Part shown: positions 32,290 through 41,127 of the stretch, in pieces
How the letters are laid out: each line of letters begins with the position of its first letter
How positions within the stretch are numbered: the first letter of the stretch is position 1
Source of the DNA: JAIQFR01 sp041494445
GTDB taxonomy: Bacteria; Acidobacteriota; Polarisedimenticolia; Polarisedimenticolales; JAIQFR01
Direction: 5' to 3'
NCBI GenBank assembly: GCA_041494445.1
Contig: JBGQAU010000009.1
Span: 1-53,825, forward strand
DNA: 53,825 nt
Translations under genes and position numbers: made by a program
The notes under the pieces: generated by a model
Told to the model about the DNA's origin: nothing
Seen by the model: only the letters and a program-made list of their open reading frames with translations
Databases searched by the model: none

Positions 32290-32836
32290 GCAGGCCGTCC
32301 TTGAGCGCCGCGTTGGGCGGATCGGGCCCGAGCCAGATGGCGAACAGCACCCTCGCGAAATCGGCTCCGGGAATCGTCGCCGCGACCTGCCCCTTGACCT
32401 CCACGACGACGCCCTTCTCGGGGAACGCCGAGAAGGCGAGCAGGTCCCCCACTCTGAGGTCCGGCATCGCGCGGTTCAACGTGTCAAGCCGTTTCCGGAG
32501 CGCGGCCAGTCGCCCTCCAGCGTTCTTCTCGAACCCCTCGGTCCACGCCTTCACGATGTCGTCTCGTCCCACGTTGCGGACGAACCGCAGCTCGATCCGG
32601 CGAGGCGCGTCCGAATCGAGGATCTCGTCGGCGCTCGTGGTCTTCTTCTCGAGATAGAGTCCCGCGACGTAGACCTTCGCGATCCCATAGGCCTTCCGGA
32701 GGCCCATGCCGTTCAGCAGGAGGGTTGTTCCCTCCAACGTGGCCTGGTCCGGGAGGCTCACCCCGGACAGCTCGCCGGCGAGCGCCGGCCAGGCCAGGAA
32801 CGCGACGCAACCCAGCAGAAGCGCGGCTCTTGTCAT
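32276..32836 (-). CDS. Secreted chalcone isomerase-like domain protein
   Basis: This 186-residue protein starts at ATG 32836 with signal peptide TRAALLLGCVAFLAWPALA. The mature part matches chalcone-isomerase-like (PF16036-type) domains: LLLNGMGLRKAYGIAKVYVAGLYL, the KKTTSADEILDSDAPRRIEL strand-turn-strand, and a terminal IWLGPDPPNAALKDGLLG. Bacterial members are non-enzymatic periplasmic proteins that may bind fatty acids; the exact role is unknown. An ATG at 32887 is also in frame but would bury the signal peptide. Confidence 0.8.
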   Translation of the reverse strand: MTRAALLLGCVAFLAWPALAGELSGVSLPDQATLEGTTLLLNGMGLRKAYGIAKVYVAGLYLEKKTTSADEILDSDAPRRIELRFVRNVGRDDIVKAWTEGFEKNAGGRLAALRKRLDTLNRAMPDLRVGDLLAFSAFPEKGVVVEVKGQVAATIPGADFARVLFAIWLGPDPPNAALKDGLLGAR

Positions 32837-32924
32837 GCTCGACCTCACGACGTTCGAGACCCGTTCGTTCCGCTCCGAGGTTACCACGACTTTCGCGGGC
32901 AGGCCCCGGTTGGGTCCCTCGTTT

Positions 32925-35900
32925 CTACCGCGCCATGTCCGGCGGCTTCGGGACCGGGGGCTCGGCGGCGGGCTTCTTCCGAAGCGCGTCGAGCAGCACC
33001 TCGACCGCCTTCTCGAGACTCGGGTCGCCGCCGGCGATGCGGGCCTCCGGGAGATCGACGACCTCGATGTCCGGAGAGACGCCCTGGTTCTCGACGACCC
33101 ACTCTCCCTGCTCGTCGTAGATGCGGAACGTGGGCACCTCCACGCTCCCTCCGTCGACGAGAGAGGGGTTGCCCGACAGCCCGATCAGCCCGCCCCACGT
33201 GCGCGTGCCGATCAGGGGGCCGAGGCCGCTCTTCCTGAAGAGGTAGGGTAGGGCGTCCCCGCCCGAGGACGAGTAGGCGTTGACCAGCATCGCCTTCGGG
33301 CCGTCGTGCGCGAATGCCGGGGTCCGCGCGCTCTCGATCCCGCGGCGGGCCCACCAGGCGAGCGTCCTGCGCGTGAAGTACCCGATCATCCGGTCGGGGA
33401 TGAACCCGCCTCCGTTGTACCGGTCGTCGATGACGAGAGCGGGCTTCGAGACCTGGGAATAGAACAGCTTCTGGAGCATCCGGTTCCCGGCGAGGGACGT
33501 GTCGGGCAGGTGAATGTAGCCGATCTTGCCCGACGAGAGCCGGTCCGCGAGCGCCATGCGCCCGCGGACCCAGTCGAGGTAGCGCAGGTTCAGCTCGCTC
33601 CCGATCGGCCGGACGGTGACGACGCGGCCGCCGCCGGGGTCGGGCCGGGTCGAGACGGTCAACGTCACCGGGCGGTCCGCTTTGTTCTCCAGGAGTCTGA
33701 ACGGGTTGTCCCGCGTGGTGAGATCGTGCCCGTCGATCGCCAGAAGGAACTCCCCCTCCTTCACGCCGACCCCCGGCTCCGTGAGGGGGGAGCGCCAGGC
33801 GTCGTCCCAGTTCTCGCCCGCGAAGATCTTGGAGATCCTGTAGCGTCCCGAGGGGTCGGACTCGAACTCGCAGCCGAGCATCCCGCCCGGCACCCGCGGC
33901 ACCGTCGGCTCGTCGCCCGAGGAGACGTAGGTGTGCCCCGAATCCAACTCGCCGATCATCTCGCCCAGGACGAAATCGAGGTCGGCACGGTGGGCGACGA
34001 ACGGCACGAGGGCCCTGTAACGCTCGCCGATCCGCTTCCAGTCGACACCGTGCATCTCCGGATCGTAGAACCAGTCCCTATAGATTCTCCAGGCGTCTTC
34101 GAAGATCTGGCGCCACTCGGCCCTCGGGTCGAGCTTCACCTTGAGGCCGGAAAGGTCGAGACGTCCGTCGCCCGTTTTCAGGCCGGCCTTCGCGTCGGCG
34201 ATTCCCCATTCCTTGCCCGCCTTGTAGAGGAGCTTCTTCCCGTCAGCCGAGAGCGCGTACCTCTCGACGCCGTCCAGTACTTTCTCCTCCTTGCGGTCTT
34301 TGAGCTCGAAGCGATATAGCGCCCGCTCCGGTCCCTCGTCCGCCCTCAGGTAGAACACCGCGTCGGGGACCGCGGCGACCGCCGAGTAGTTTCCGGGCTT
34401 GAGTCCGGGGAGGGCGACCGTTCTCGCGACGAATCCTTCGGGGACCACGTTGACCGCCGGCGGGGTCGCGGGAGGCTTCGCGGCGTCCTTGTCGCCCTCG
34501 GTCGGCGCCCCCGTCTTGGCCGTCGTCGCTTCCTTCTCCTTCCCGGCGGCTCCCTCGTCCTTCGGCTTCTCCTCGTCGCTCTTCGGGGGGAACAGCGGGA
34601 CCGCGTCCGGGTCGAGAGACGCCGCGTACACCCGGGTCGCCTTCGGGTACAGGTAGTCGAACTCGAAGGCGCTGTACGTCGGCTGGTAATCGCGGTTGCT
34701 GAGGAAGAAGAGGTACTTGCCGTCGGCACTGAAGGCCGGGCTCCAGTCGGCGGTCTGGCCGTCGCCCAGCATGACCACGCGCTTCGTCTCGACCGAGTAG
34801 ACCGCGATGCCCGGCAGGCGCGTCGAATGGCTCTTCTCGTACGCCAGCCAGCGGCCGTCCGGCGACCACCGATAGCTGTCGAGATCCTCGCGGGTACCGC
34901 GGTCCACGTCCGTGATCGTTTCCGAGGCAAGGTCCAGGATGCGGAGGCGCCGCCCGCGGTCGCCGAAAGCCAGCCTCTTCGAGTCGGGGCTGAACGCCGG
35001 CCGGAAGCGCCACACTCCCCCGTCGGTGGTGAGACGCCTTGGCTCGCCCGTTCCGTCCTGCGCGCGCAAGTAGATCTCGTACTCGCCGGTGGCGTCCGAG
35101 AGGTAGGCGATCCACCTCCCGTCGGGGGACCAGGCGGGGGACATCTCGCGGGTCCCCTGCGTTTCGGTCAGGTTGCGGGTCGGGCCGTCCTTGGCCGGGA
35201 CCGTGAAGAGGTCGCCGCGCGCGTCGAACACCGCCCTCGCCCCGGTCGGGGAGAGGTCGGCGTCTCCCACGAACTCGCGAACGTCCTTGAAGTGGGGGAC
35301 CGCGAGAGCGAGATCGGCGCCGAGTGCGATCGGGATCCTCGCCGGTTTCTCGTCGTCGAGCCCCATCCGGTAAAGGTAGCCGCCGTTCATGAAGACGATC
35401 GCGTCGGGTCCGAGGCTCGGCCAGAGCACGTCGTACTCGTCGAAGCGGGTCACCTTGCGCGTCGCCCCGCTTCCGACGTCGAACGCGTAGAGGTTGAGCG
35501 TGTGCTCGCGGTCCGACGTGAAGTAGATCGTACCGCCGGACCACATCGGAAAGTTGTCCGTGGCGGGATCGTCGGTGACGCGACGGGAGCGGCGGATCTC
35601 GAGGTCGTAGATCCACACGTCCTGCGCGCGGCCGCCCCGGGTGCGCTTCCAGGTGCGGAACTCCCTGTCCACCGGGCAATAGGCCAGCTTCTTCCCGTCG
35701 GGGGAGAACGATGCGCTGCCGCCCTCGGGGAGGGGAATCGCGGTCTCGAGTCCGCCGGCGGGATCCACGAGGAAATACCGCCCCATCCTCTGACCCCACG
35801 GCGTCCGGTTCATCCGCACCAGGATCTTCCCGTCGCGGGTCCAGCCCAGCACCCAGTCGTCCCATCCGCCGCGCGGCGGCATCGGTCCGACGTCGGTGTA

Positions 35901-36263
35901 GAAGGTGAGCTGGCGCGGCTCGCCCCCCCACGACGGCATCACGTACACCTGCCGCGAGCCGGTGTACTCGGCGCAGAAGGCGATCCACATGCCGTCGGGG
36001 GAGATCTTCGGGAACAGCTCGAGCCCCTCGTGGGAGGTGAGGCGGAGCGCCGGCCCTCCGCTCACCGGCGCCCTCCAGATGTCGCCGGCGTAGACGAACA
36101 CCACGAAGTCCCCGTGGATGTCCGGGAACCTCAGGAGGCGGGCTTCCGGGGGGCCGCCTTCCGCTCCGGCCGCCGCCGCCAGGGTGGCCGCGAGGATCGA
36201 GAGCAAGAAGGCGAGCGGGACCGGGAGGGAACGGAGCGTCCGGGCGGTCGGGTTCGTGTGCAT
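32925..36263 (-). CDS. Tricorn-like peptidase, secreted
   Basis: This 1112-residue protein has a signal peptide (about 1-32) and the tricorn architecture. Six- and seven-bladed beta-propellers carry repeated SPDGxxIA-type motifs (for example SPDGMWIAFCAEYTGS and WSPDGRWIAYLSDATG) to about residue 590, then comes a Lys/Glu/Pro-rich linker (near 585-620). The C1 domain, a PDZ (GVGVKEGEFLLAIDGHDL) and a C-terminal S41-like domain follow, with the nucleophile in VNAYSSSGGDALPY and DDRYNGGGFIPDRMIG before it. In the archaeal enzyme this complex trims proteasome peptides; here a periplasmic peptide role is inferred. The start is chosen at the signal peptide. Confidence 0.92.
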   Translation of the reverse strand: MHTNPTARTLRSLPVPLAFLLSILAATLAAAAGAEGGPPEARLLRFPDIHGDFVVFVYAGDIWRAPVSGGPALRLTSHEGLELFPKISPDGMWIAFCAEYTGSRQVYVMPSWGGEPRQLTFYTDVGPMPPRGGWDDWVLGWTRDGKILVRMNRTPWGQRMGRYFLVDPAGGLETAIPLPEGGSASFSPDGKKLAYCPVDREFRTWKRTRGGRAQDVWIYDLEIRRSRRVTDDPATDNFPMWSGGTIYFTSDREHTLNLYAFDVGSGATRKVTRFDEYDVLWPSLGPDAIVFMNGGYLYRMGLDDEKPARIPIALGADLALAVPHFKDVREFVGDADLSPTGARAVFDARGDLFTVPAKDGPTRNLTETQGTREMSPAWSPDGRWIAYLSDATGEYEIYLRAQDGTGEPRRLTTDGGVWRFRPAFSPDSKRLAFGDRGRRLRILDLASETITDVDRGTREDLDSYRWSPDGRWLAYEKSHSTRLPGIAVYSVETKRVVMLGDGQTADWSPAFSADGKYLFFLSNRDYQPTYSAFEFDYLYPKATRVYAASLDPDAVPLFPPKSDEEKPKDEGAAGKEKEATTAKTGAPTEGDKDAAKPPATPPAVNVVPEGFVARTVALPGLKPGNYSAVAAVPDAVFYLRADEGPERALYRFELKDRKEEKVLDGVERYALSADGKKLLYKAGKEWGIADAKAGLKTGDGRLDLSGLKVKLDPRAEWRQIFEDAWRIYRDWFYDPEMHGVDWKRIGERYRALVPFVAHRADLDFVLGEMIGELDSGHTYVSSGDEPTVPRVPGGMLGCEFESDPSGRYRISKIFAGENWDDAWRSPLTEPGVGVKEGEFLLAIDGHDLTTRDNPFRLLENKADRPVTLTVSTRPDPGGGRVVTVRPIGSELNLRYLDWVRGRMALADRLSSGKIGYIHLPDTSLAGNRMLQKLFYSQVSKPALVIDDRYNGGGFIPDRMIGYFTRRTLAWWARRGIESARTPAFAHDGPKAMLVNAYSSSGGDALPYLFRKSGLGPLIGTRTWGGLIGLSGNPSLVDGGSVEVPTFRIYDEQGEWVVENQGVSPDIEVVDLPEARIAGGDPSLEKAVEVLLDALRKKPAAEPPVPKPPDMAR

Positions 36264-36377
36264 CGAGCGGCTCTCCGGGAGGTGCGCCGCCGCCACTTCG
36301 GCGACGGCGGGGAATCGTCGCACGAGAGGCCTCCGATCTCCAAGCGGGCGGGTGCGCGGATCGGCCGCGAATTGAGG

Positions 36378-36383
36378 TATGAT
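36378..36383 (+). promoter_or_regulatory. -10 element of the 36413 gene
   Basis: TATGAT lies 29 bases before the GTG start in an otherwise GC-rich spacer between two divergent genes; no -35 is seen. Confidence 0.4.
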
Positions 36384-36412
36384 CCGAGGCACACTCGTCG
36401 AGGAGGCGGACC

Positions 36413-36958
36413 GTGAGACGTACGAAGTGGGTTGGGACGATCGTGCTATTCGTCATGGCGCTGGCGCTCTCCATCGTCGCCTGGGCGCAACCCACCTCCA
36501 AGGTGAAGGTCCGCGGGGTGATCGCGCCCCCGGAGGTCACGGCGCCGGTCGACCTGTCCATCACGGTGTACCCGGCGGAGCAGGACAACGACGGGAACTA
36601 CCTGCCGCCGAAGGGGGGCATCCAGAGCCGGACCGTGCACTACGACCCCAAGTCCAAGGGCCGCCCGGTGGATGTCGAGCTGGAGTTCGAGATCTTCAAG
36701 GAGTACGAGGTTCGGGTGGAGATGCTCGACGACAACGGCGATCCGGTGAAGGACCGGACGTACTACTTCGCCGACATCACTCCCGCGAATCCCGAGGGAC
36801 GAACCCCGCTCCGCCAGGACGTGGCGGTTCCCGTTCCGCTGGCGTTTCGTTGGGAGCCGCGATTGCCGAACAAGGGGAATTTCATCTCGCCGGTCCGGGG
36901 TGGGAACGGGCTCGTGCTGACGCACTACATCAACCAGGCGACGGTCCCCGGAACGTGA
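36413..36958 (+). CDS. Secreted hypothetical protein
   Basis: The 181-residue protein begins with GTG preceded by GGAGG, then a signal peptide (about 1-26, IVLFVMALALSIVAWAQ). The mature part is beta-rich with alternating charged strands (TSKVKVRGVIAPPEVTAP, RPVDVELEFEIFKEYEVRVE, MLDDNGDPVKDRTYYFADIT), consistent with one or two Ig-like folds. No catalytic motif and no family that I recognise. It is transcribed away from the tricorn peptidase and towards the gene at 37121. Confidence 0.7.
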   Translation: MRRTKWVGTIVLFVMALALSIVAWAQPTSKVKVRGVIAPPEVTAPVDLSITVYPAEQDNDGNYLPPKGGIQSRTVHYDPKSKGRPVDVELEFEIFKEYEVRVEMLDDNGDPVKDRTYYFADITPANPEGRTPLRQDVAVPVPLAFRWEPRLPNKGNFISPVRGGNGLVLTHYINQATVPGT

Positions 36959-37120
36959 AGGCCAATACGCGAAAAGCCCCCGCGGCTCCTGTGGCGCGCA
37001 CGGAGGCTCTTCCTCGGAAAGACGCTACTTCGATTCGCAGGCCGGCTTGATCTCGGCGCGGCGATTCTCGGCTCAGGCCGTTTCGTCTTCTTCGCCGCGA
37101 GACCCTCGGGGCAGACCAGG

Positions 37121-37795
37121 TCAGGGATTCGAGGGGGACGCGTTTCCGCCGCCGCCTCCTCCTCCTCCGGCAGCGATGGCTAAGATCGCCCCAGCACCGA
37201 GGATGATTCCAATGACGCCACCGGGGGTCTTCCACCACGGGACCATCCCCCGCTTCTTCTTCTTCTCTTCGACGCGCGCCTGCGACGTGGGGGCAGGCTT
37301 GGTGACCGGTCCGGCCTTGGCCGGGGGAGGCGTCTTCGCCGCGGTCTCCGTCGGCGGCTGCGTTGGGGTAGCCTGCTGGGTCGGCGGGGTCTGCTCCACG
37401 ACCTGCGCCCCTCCCGCCAGCTGGAACTGGACGTCGCGGCGATAAACCCCGGGGGCCCGGACGGGGAGCGGGACGCCGGCCTGGATCGGAAGGCGGGTCC
37501 CATCGGGCGCGAGCGCGCTCACCAGTTGATACCTGGCGCCCACCGGGACCTGTAGCGAGTACTCGCCCGCCGCGCCGCTGGCGGCGCTCGTGTACTCGGC
37601 GCCGCTGACGACGTCCTTGAACAACACCTTGAACCCCGACGCCGGGCGCCCCGAGGGATCGAGGATTACGCCCTGGAGCGTGGCTGGCTGCTGCGCGTGC
37701 GCGACCGGGAGCACGAGAGAGGGCGTCAGGATCGAGAAGCTCACGAGGACGACGAGCGTTCGACGGGTCCACCCGCTCACTGCGACTCTGCTCAT
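37121..37795 (-). CDS. Secreted carboxypeptidase-regulatory-like protein with C-terminal anchor
   Basis: This 224-residue protein has a signal peptide (about 1-33, ending AHA), one carboxypeptidase-regulatory-like beta domain (LQGVILDPSGRPASGFKVLF to YRRDVQFQL), a Pro/Thr-rich linker with TPPTQQATPTQPP, a basic stretch EEKKKKRG, a hydrophobic helix GVIGIILGAGAILAIAAGG and a poly-Gly tail ending SPSNP. This signal, beta domain, linker and Gly-rich end layout resembles many small envelope proteins in Acidobacteriota. AAGGGAGAG lies upstream of the ATG. Confidence 0.75.
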   Translation of the reverse strand: MSRVAVSGWTRRTLVVLVSFSILTPSLVLPVAHAQQPATLQGVILDPSGRPASGFKVLFKDVVSGAEYTSAASGAAGEYSLQVPVGARYQLVSALAPDGTRLPIQAGVPLPVRAPGVYRRDVQFQLAGGAQVVEQTPPTQQATPTQPPTETAAKTPPPAKAGPVTKPAPTSQARVEEKKKKRGMVPWWKTPGGVIGIILGAGAILAIAAGGGGGGGGNASPSNP

Positions 37796-38053
37796 GCAAC
37801 ACTCTCCCTTGTGGAAACCCCAGACTGAAGGGCGAGATTCACCGGCAACGGAGGAATTCAACGATACCGCGTCGAGCGTGTCAAGGGGAATCTCCGCGCG
37901 CATGGCTCGAGCAGCGTCGCGGCGTACTCCGGCGAGGCCAAGATCTCCTTGAGACTTTCCCTTTCGAGCACGGGGAAGCGGTGCGGCGGGAACTCGTCTT
38001 TTGGGCGGCCGGCGCGTAACATCTCCACGGAGAGCTGAGGAGGCAGCGGAACC

Positions 38054-38944
38054 TTGAGCCGAACCGTACCGATCGTGGTTGTGTTTCTCTTGGCGATGGG
38101 GCCGGGTACCGCCACCTTCGCGGCGGAGTCCCCGCGCCGCGCGGCGGCAGCTCCTGCGGAGCCGGATCCCCAGCCGGGCGAGCCGGCGTGGCTCGGGTTC
38201 TTCCTAGGCGACGCGCCCGATGGCGGAGTCAAGGTCATCGCGGTGGTCGAGGATGGTCCGGCGGCGAAGGCGGGGATCCGTGACGGCGATCTTCTCTTGC
38301 TCGTGAACGGCCTCCCGGTGACCGACCGGCGCACCTTGCGGGACGCGGTCGAAGGGCTCCGCGCGGGCGAGAGGGTGGTGCTCGAGATCCTCCGCGACGG
38401 CAAGGTCGAAAGCCGCGAAATGAAGGCCGAGCCCAGAGTCATCCGGCTTCGGATCCCGTCTTTCGTGCCCAAGGAAACCTCGCCGAGGTACATCCCCGAG
38501 CACGAGGCGCGTTTCCTTCTGGAAGCGTACGCTACCGCGAGCGGGTCGGGTGTGGCCCTGGCATCCATCCCCGGGGATCTCAGGCGGTTCTACGGCGCCC
38601 CGGGCGATGCCGGCGTCCTGGTGACCGAGGTCGAGCCGGAGAGTCCCGCGTCCGCGGCGGGCCTCAGGGTCGGCGACGTGCTCGTCCGGGCCGGTCGAGA
38701 GCCGCTCCGCGCGCCCGGCGACCTGGAGGTGCGCCTGGCGCTCCGGAAGCCTGGCGCTCCCCTCGTTCTCGATCTCGTGCGAGGCGGGAAGTCCATGGCG
38801 GTCTCGATTCCGGGGTCGTCGGGGGCGAGCGAGGCGCGCGACCGAGGCGCGCAAGTCGCCGCGATCGAGGCGGAGATGGAGCGACTCACGGCGCGAATCC
38901 AGGAGTTGCGGCGTGAGATCGAGCGGCTCCGAAAGGCGCCCTGA
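38054..38944 (+). CDS. Secreted two-PDZ-domain protein with C-terminal coiled coil
   Basis: The 296-residue protein has a signal peptide (about 1-24), a first PDZ (GWLGFFLGD-like start at about 45; VVEDGPAAKAGIRDGDLLLLVNG near 70), a second PDZ (GVLVTEVEPESPASAAGLRVGDVLV near 190) and a C-terminal heptad-rich coiled coil (AQVAAIEAEMERLTARIQEL). There is no protease domain, so it is an adaptor or scaffold. The start is TTG at 38054, preceded by GGAGG. An acidic-basic hinge (RLRIPSFVPKETSPRYIPE) separates the PDZs. Confidence 0.85.
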   Translation: MSRTVPIVVVFLLAMGPGTATFAAESPRRAAAAPAEPDPQPGEPAWLGFFLGDAPDGGVKVIAVVEDGPAAKAGIRDGDLLLLVNGLPVTDRRTLRDAVEGLRAGERVVLEILRDGKVESREMKAEPRVIRLRIPSFVPKETSPRYIPEHEARFLLEAYATASGSGVALASIPGDLRRFYGAPGDAGVLVTEVEPESPASAAGLRVGDVLVRAGREPLRAPGDLEVRLALRKPGAPLVLDLVRGGKSMAVSIPGSSGASEARDRGAQVAAIEAEMERLTARIQELRREIERLRKAP

Positions 38945-38984
38945 ACGGTTCCCGCGTCTCCAGGGCCGGATCGCTCCGGCTCGC

Positions 38985-39686
38985 TCAGGCGGGGCTCCGG
39001 TCGGCGTCCCGTGCCCCTTCCAGCGGGGGAAGGATCTCCAGAATCTCGACGAGGGAGCCGAGCACGGTCGCGCCGGTTCGGAGGAGGTCCTCCCGCTCGG
39101 ACGACCCTCCCGGAACGAGGATGACCGGGACCCCGGCGCGGAGCGCCGTCTCCACGTCAAGCACCATGTCGCCGACATAGAGCGCCTCCTCCGGTCCCAC
39201 CCCCATGGCGCGGAGGCAGCGCTCGATCATCGGCGGCTCGGGCTTCGGGGCGCCAGCGGTGTCCGGTCCTTCCACCGTCGTGAGAAAGCCCGCCATGCCG
39301 AGGTGCTCCAGGATCGGACCGCCGAAGCGCGCCAGCTTGTTGCTGGCGACCGCCATCCTGTAGCCCCGCGACCGAAGCTCTCGGAGGGTGTCGAGCGCTC
39401 CCGGAAGGGCAGAGGTGGCCGCGGCGTACACCTCGGCGTACCGCTCGCGGAAGATCCTTACGCCGGCGTCGGCGCGCTCCTTACCCAGCACGTCGGCCAT
39501 GAGGGCCTCGAGACCTCGGCCGACCCGGCGGCGGACGTCCGGCCTGGGGAGCGGCGCGAGGCCGAAGGCCTTTCGGGCGGCGTTCACGCCGAGCGCGATC
39601 GCGTCGTAGGAATCGACGAGGGTCCCGTCCAGATCGAACACCACTCCGCGCACGCCAGCCAGGGGCCGGGAGAGCGTCTTGCCCAT
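38985..39686 (-). CDS. HAD-superfamily phosphatase (phosphoglycolate phosphatase-like)
   Basis: The 233-residue HAD has the nucleophile loop VVFDLDGTLVDSY, the motif II Ser in VASNKLARFG, the motif III Lys in APKPEPPM and motif IV in LYVGDMVLDVETALRAG. The cap is a helical C1 type, as in phosphoglycolate phosphatase. Substrate is not certain from sequence; 2-phosphoglycolate or a nucleotide monophosphate is likely. The ATG at 39686 lies seven bases after the stop of the Cys-rich gene, so both are read from the promoter at 39992-40000. Confidence 0.88.
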   Translation of the reverse strand: MGKTLSRPLAGVRGVVFDLDGTLVDSYDAIALGVNAARKAFGLAPLPRPDVRRRVGRGLEALMADVLGKERADAGVRIFRERYAEVYAAATSALPGALDTLRELRSRGYRMAVASNKLARFGGPILEHLGMAGFLTTVEGPDTAGAPKPEPPMIERCLRAMGVGPEEALYVGDMVLDVETALRAGVPVILVPGGSSEREDLLRTGATVLGSLVEILEILPPLEGARDADRSPA

Positions 39687-39693
39687 GTGAAGA

Positions 39694-39939
39694 TCAATCC
39701 TGGGCGTCGAAGTGGAAGTGGATCCCGCGAAGAGCGGCCGCGTGTCGCTTGAGGTTGAAGCGCCCCTGCTCGCAGTCGAGACAGCCCGGGGCGGTCTTGA
39801 ATTTCGTGCGGATCGCGCACTCCGGGGACGGGTACCAGATCTGATACCGGAGGCAGAAGAAATCGTCCGCCGGGCCGCGATGCACGCAGCGCATCCGGCT
39901 CGGCGCCGGGAGCGTCCCTTCGTAGTCGATGTCGGCCAT
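39694..39939 (-). CDS. Small Cys-rich protein (81 aa)
   Basis: This 81-residue soluble protein has five cysteines (MRCVHRG, FFCLRYQIW, PECAIRTKF and GCLDC) plus many aromatic residues, a pattern suggesting a metal or zinc-ribbon-like fold. GCLDCEQGRFNLKRHAAAL ends the ordered part, and the tail is His-rich (GIHFHFDAQD). No family is recognised. It precedes the HAD gene by seven bases and has the perfect TGCTATAAT element upstream. An alternative ATG eighteen codons earlier (MPFYALPF) is less likely, as GGGAAG lies just before 39939. Confidence 0.65.
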   Translation of the reverse strand: MADIDYEGTLPAPSRMRCVHRGPADDFFCLRYQIWYPSPECAIRTKFKTAPGCLDCEQGRFNLKRHAAALRGIHFHFDAQD

Positions 39940-39991
39940 GAGCTTCCCGGAACCCCAGCTCGGACGGGCGAATGGTAAAGCGTAAAAAGGC

Positions 39992-40000
39992 ATTATAGCA
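39992..40000 (-). promoter_or_regulatory. Perfect extended -10 for the Cys-rich/HAD genes
   Basis: TGCTATAAT on the minus strand is a perfect extended -10 element, 53 bases before the ATG at 39939. It faces the plus-strand element at 40033-40041, forming a divergent promoter pair. Confidence 0.65.
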
Positions 40001-40032
40001 TGCGGGACCGCTTCGGTCGGGGCGGGGTGGGG

Positions 40033-40041
40033 TGCTATCTT
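40033..40041 (+). promoter_or_regulatory. Extended -10 of the lysine operon
   Basis: TGCTATCTT is an extended -10 element, 18 bases upstream of the GTG start of asd, so the 5' leader is only about ten bases. This leaves no room for a riboswitch or attenuator; control would have to be at the promoter or through enzyme feedback. Confidence 0.55.
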
Positions 40042-40059
40042 CCGCGACAGGAGGGGACC

Positions 40060-41127
40060 GTGGGCCCGTATAGAGTCGGAATCCTCGGCGCGACCGGGCT
40101 CGTGGGGCAACGCCTGGTGGAGCGCCTGGCCGTGCATCCGTGGTACGAGATCGCCGTCCTGGGCGCCTCGGACCGGTCGCAGGGCCGACCCTACCGCGAC
40201 GCGGTGCGCTGGAGGCTCTCCGAGGATCCCCCCGCGGAGGCGTCCGGCCTCACGGTCCGGCCGTGCGTCCCCGAGGCGTTCGCGGGATGCGACCTCGTGC
40301 TTTCGGGGCTCGATGCGGCGGTGGCGCGGGAAGTCGAGTCCCGATTCGTCGCCGCCGGCTTCCCCGTGATCAGCAACGCCTCGGCGTTCCGGATGGACCC
40401 CGACGTGCCGCTGGTCGTTCCCGAGGTCAACGCCTCCCACCTTTCCATGCTCCACGCGCAGCGCCGCCGCACCGGAGGGGGATACCTCGTCACGAATCCG
40501 AACTGCTCGGTCACCGGCCTCGTCCTCGCCCTCGCGCCCCTCGATCGCGCGTTCGGAGTCCGGCGCGTCGTGGTTTCCACCTACCAGGCGCTCTCCGGAG
40601 CGGGGCTCGAGGGTCCACGCGGGCTCGAGATCGTGGACAACGTGATCCCCTGGATCCCGGGCGAGGAGGAGAAGATGGAGCCCGAGACCCGAAAGATCCT
40701 GGGGCGGGTGGGGCAGGACGCCATCGTCCCTTCCGAGGTGCGGGTCTCGGCGCACTGCCACCGCGTCGCGACGCTGGACGGCCACCTCGAGGCGGTTTCC
40801 GTGGAGCTCGCGCGGCCCGCGTCCCCGGAGGAGGCGGTCCGAGCCCTGCGGGAATTCAGGGGGGATGTCCGGGATCTCCGCCTTCCCTCGGCGCCCGCGT
40901 GTCCGATCGTGGTCCGGGACGAAGAGGACCGCCCGCAGCCGCGCCTCGACCGTGACGCCGGCGGCGGGATGTCCGTCGTGGTCGGGCGGGTGCGGCCCTG
41001 CCCGGTCCTGACGCTGCGATTCGAGCTCCTGTCGCACAACGCGGTGCGCGGGGCGGCCGGGGCGACGGTGTTCAACGCGGAGTTGCTGGCGAGAATGGAG
41101 ATTCTCGACCGGAAGGCGCTCCGATGA
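40060..41127 (+). CDS. asd: Aspartate-semialdehyde dehydrogenase, archaeal/fungal type
   Basis: The 355-residue enzyme reduces aspartyl phosphate to the semialdehyde. It has the NADP loop GILGATGLVGQRLVERL, the Cys nucleophile in TNPNCSVTGLVLAL and the region STYQALSGAGLEGPRG. The RVSAHCHRVATLDGHLEAV block carries the substrate-binding/acid-base His region. The motif NPNCSVTG and the length match the archaeal/fungal branch and not the E. coli branch. GTG at 40060 is chosen because GGAGGGG precedes it; an ATG at 40000 would lie before the promoter. The stop overlaps the lysC start by four bases. Confidence 0.92.
   Translation: MGPYRVGILGATGLVGQRLVERLAVHPWYEIAVLGASDRSQGRPYRDAVRWRLSEDPPAEASGLTVRPCVPEAFAGCDLVLSGLDAAVAREVESRFVAAGFPVISNASAFRMDPDVPLVVPEVNASHLSMLHAQRRRTGGGYLVTNPNCSVTGLVLALAPLDRAFGVRRVVVSTYQALSGAGLEGPRGLEIVDNVIPWIPGEEEKMEPETRKILGRVGQDAIVPSEVRVSAHCHRVATLDGHLEAVSVELARPASPEEAVRALREFRGDVRDLRLPSAPACPIVVRDEEDRPQPRLDRDAGGGMSVVVGRVRPCPVLTLRFELLSHNAVRGAAGATVFNAELLARMEILDRKALR

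Noticed and set aside
40000..40060. Lysine riboswitch or attenuator before the asd-lysC operon
   Set aside because: The -10 lies 18 bases from the start codon, so there is no room for a structured leader on the transcript.
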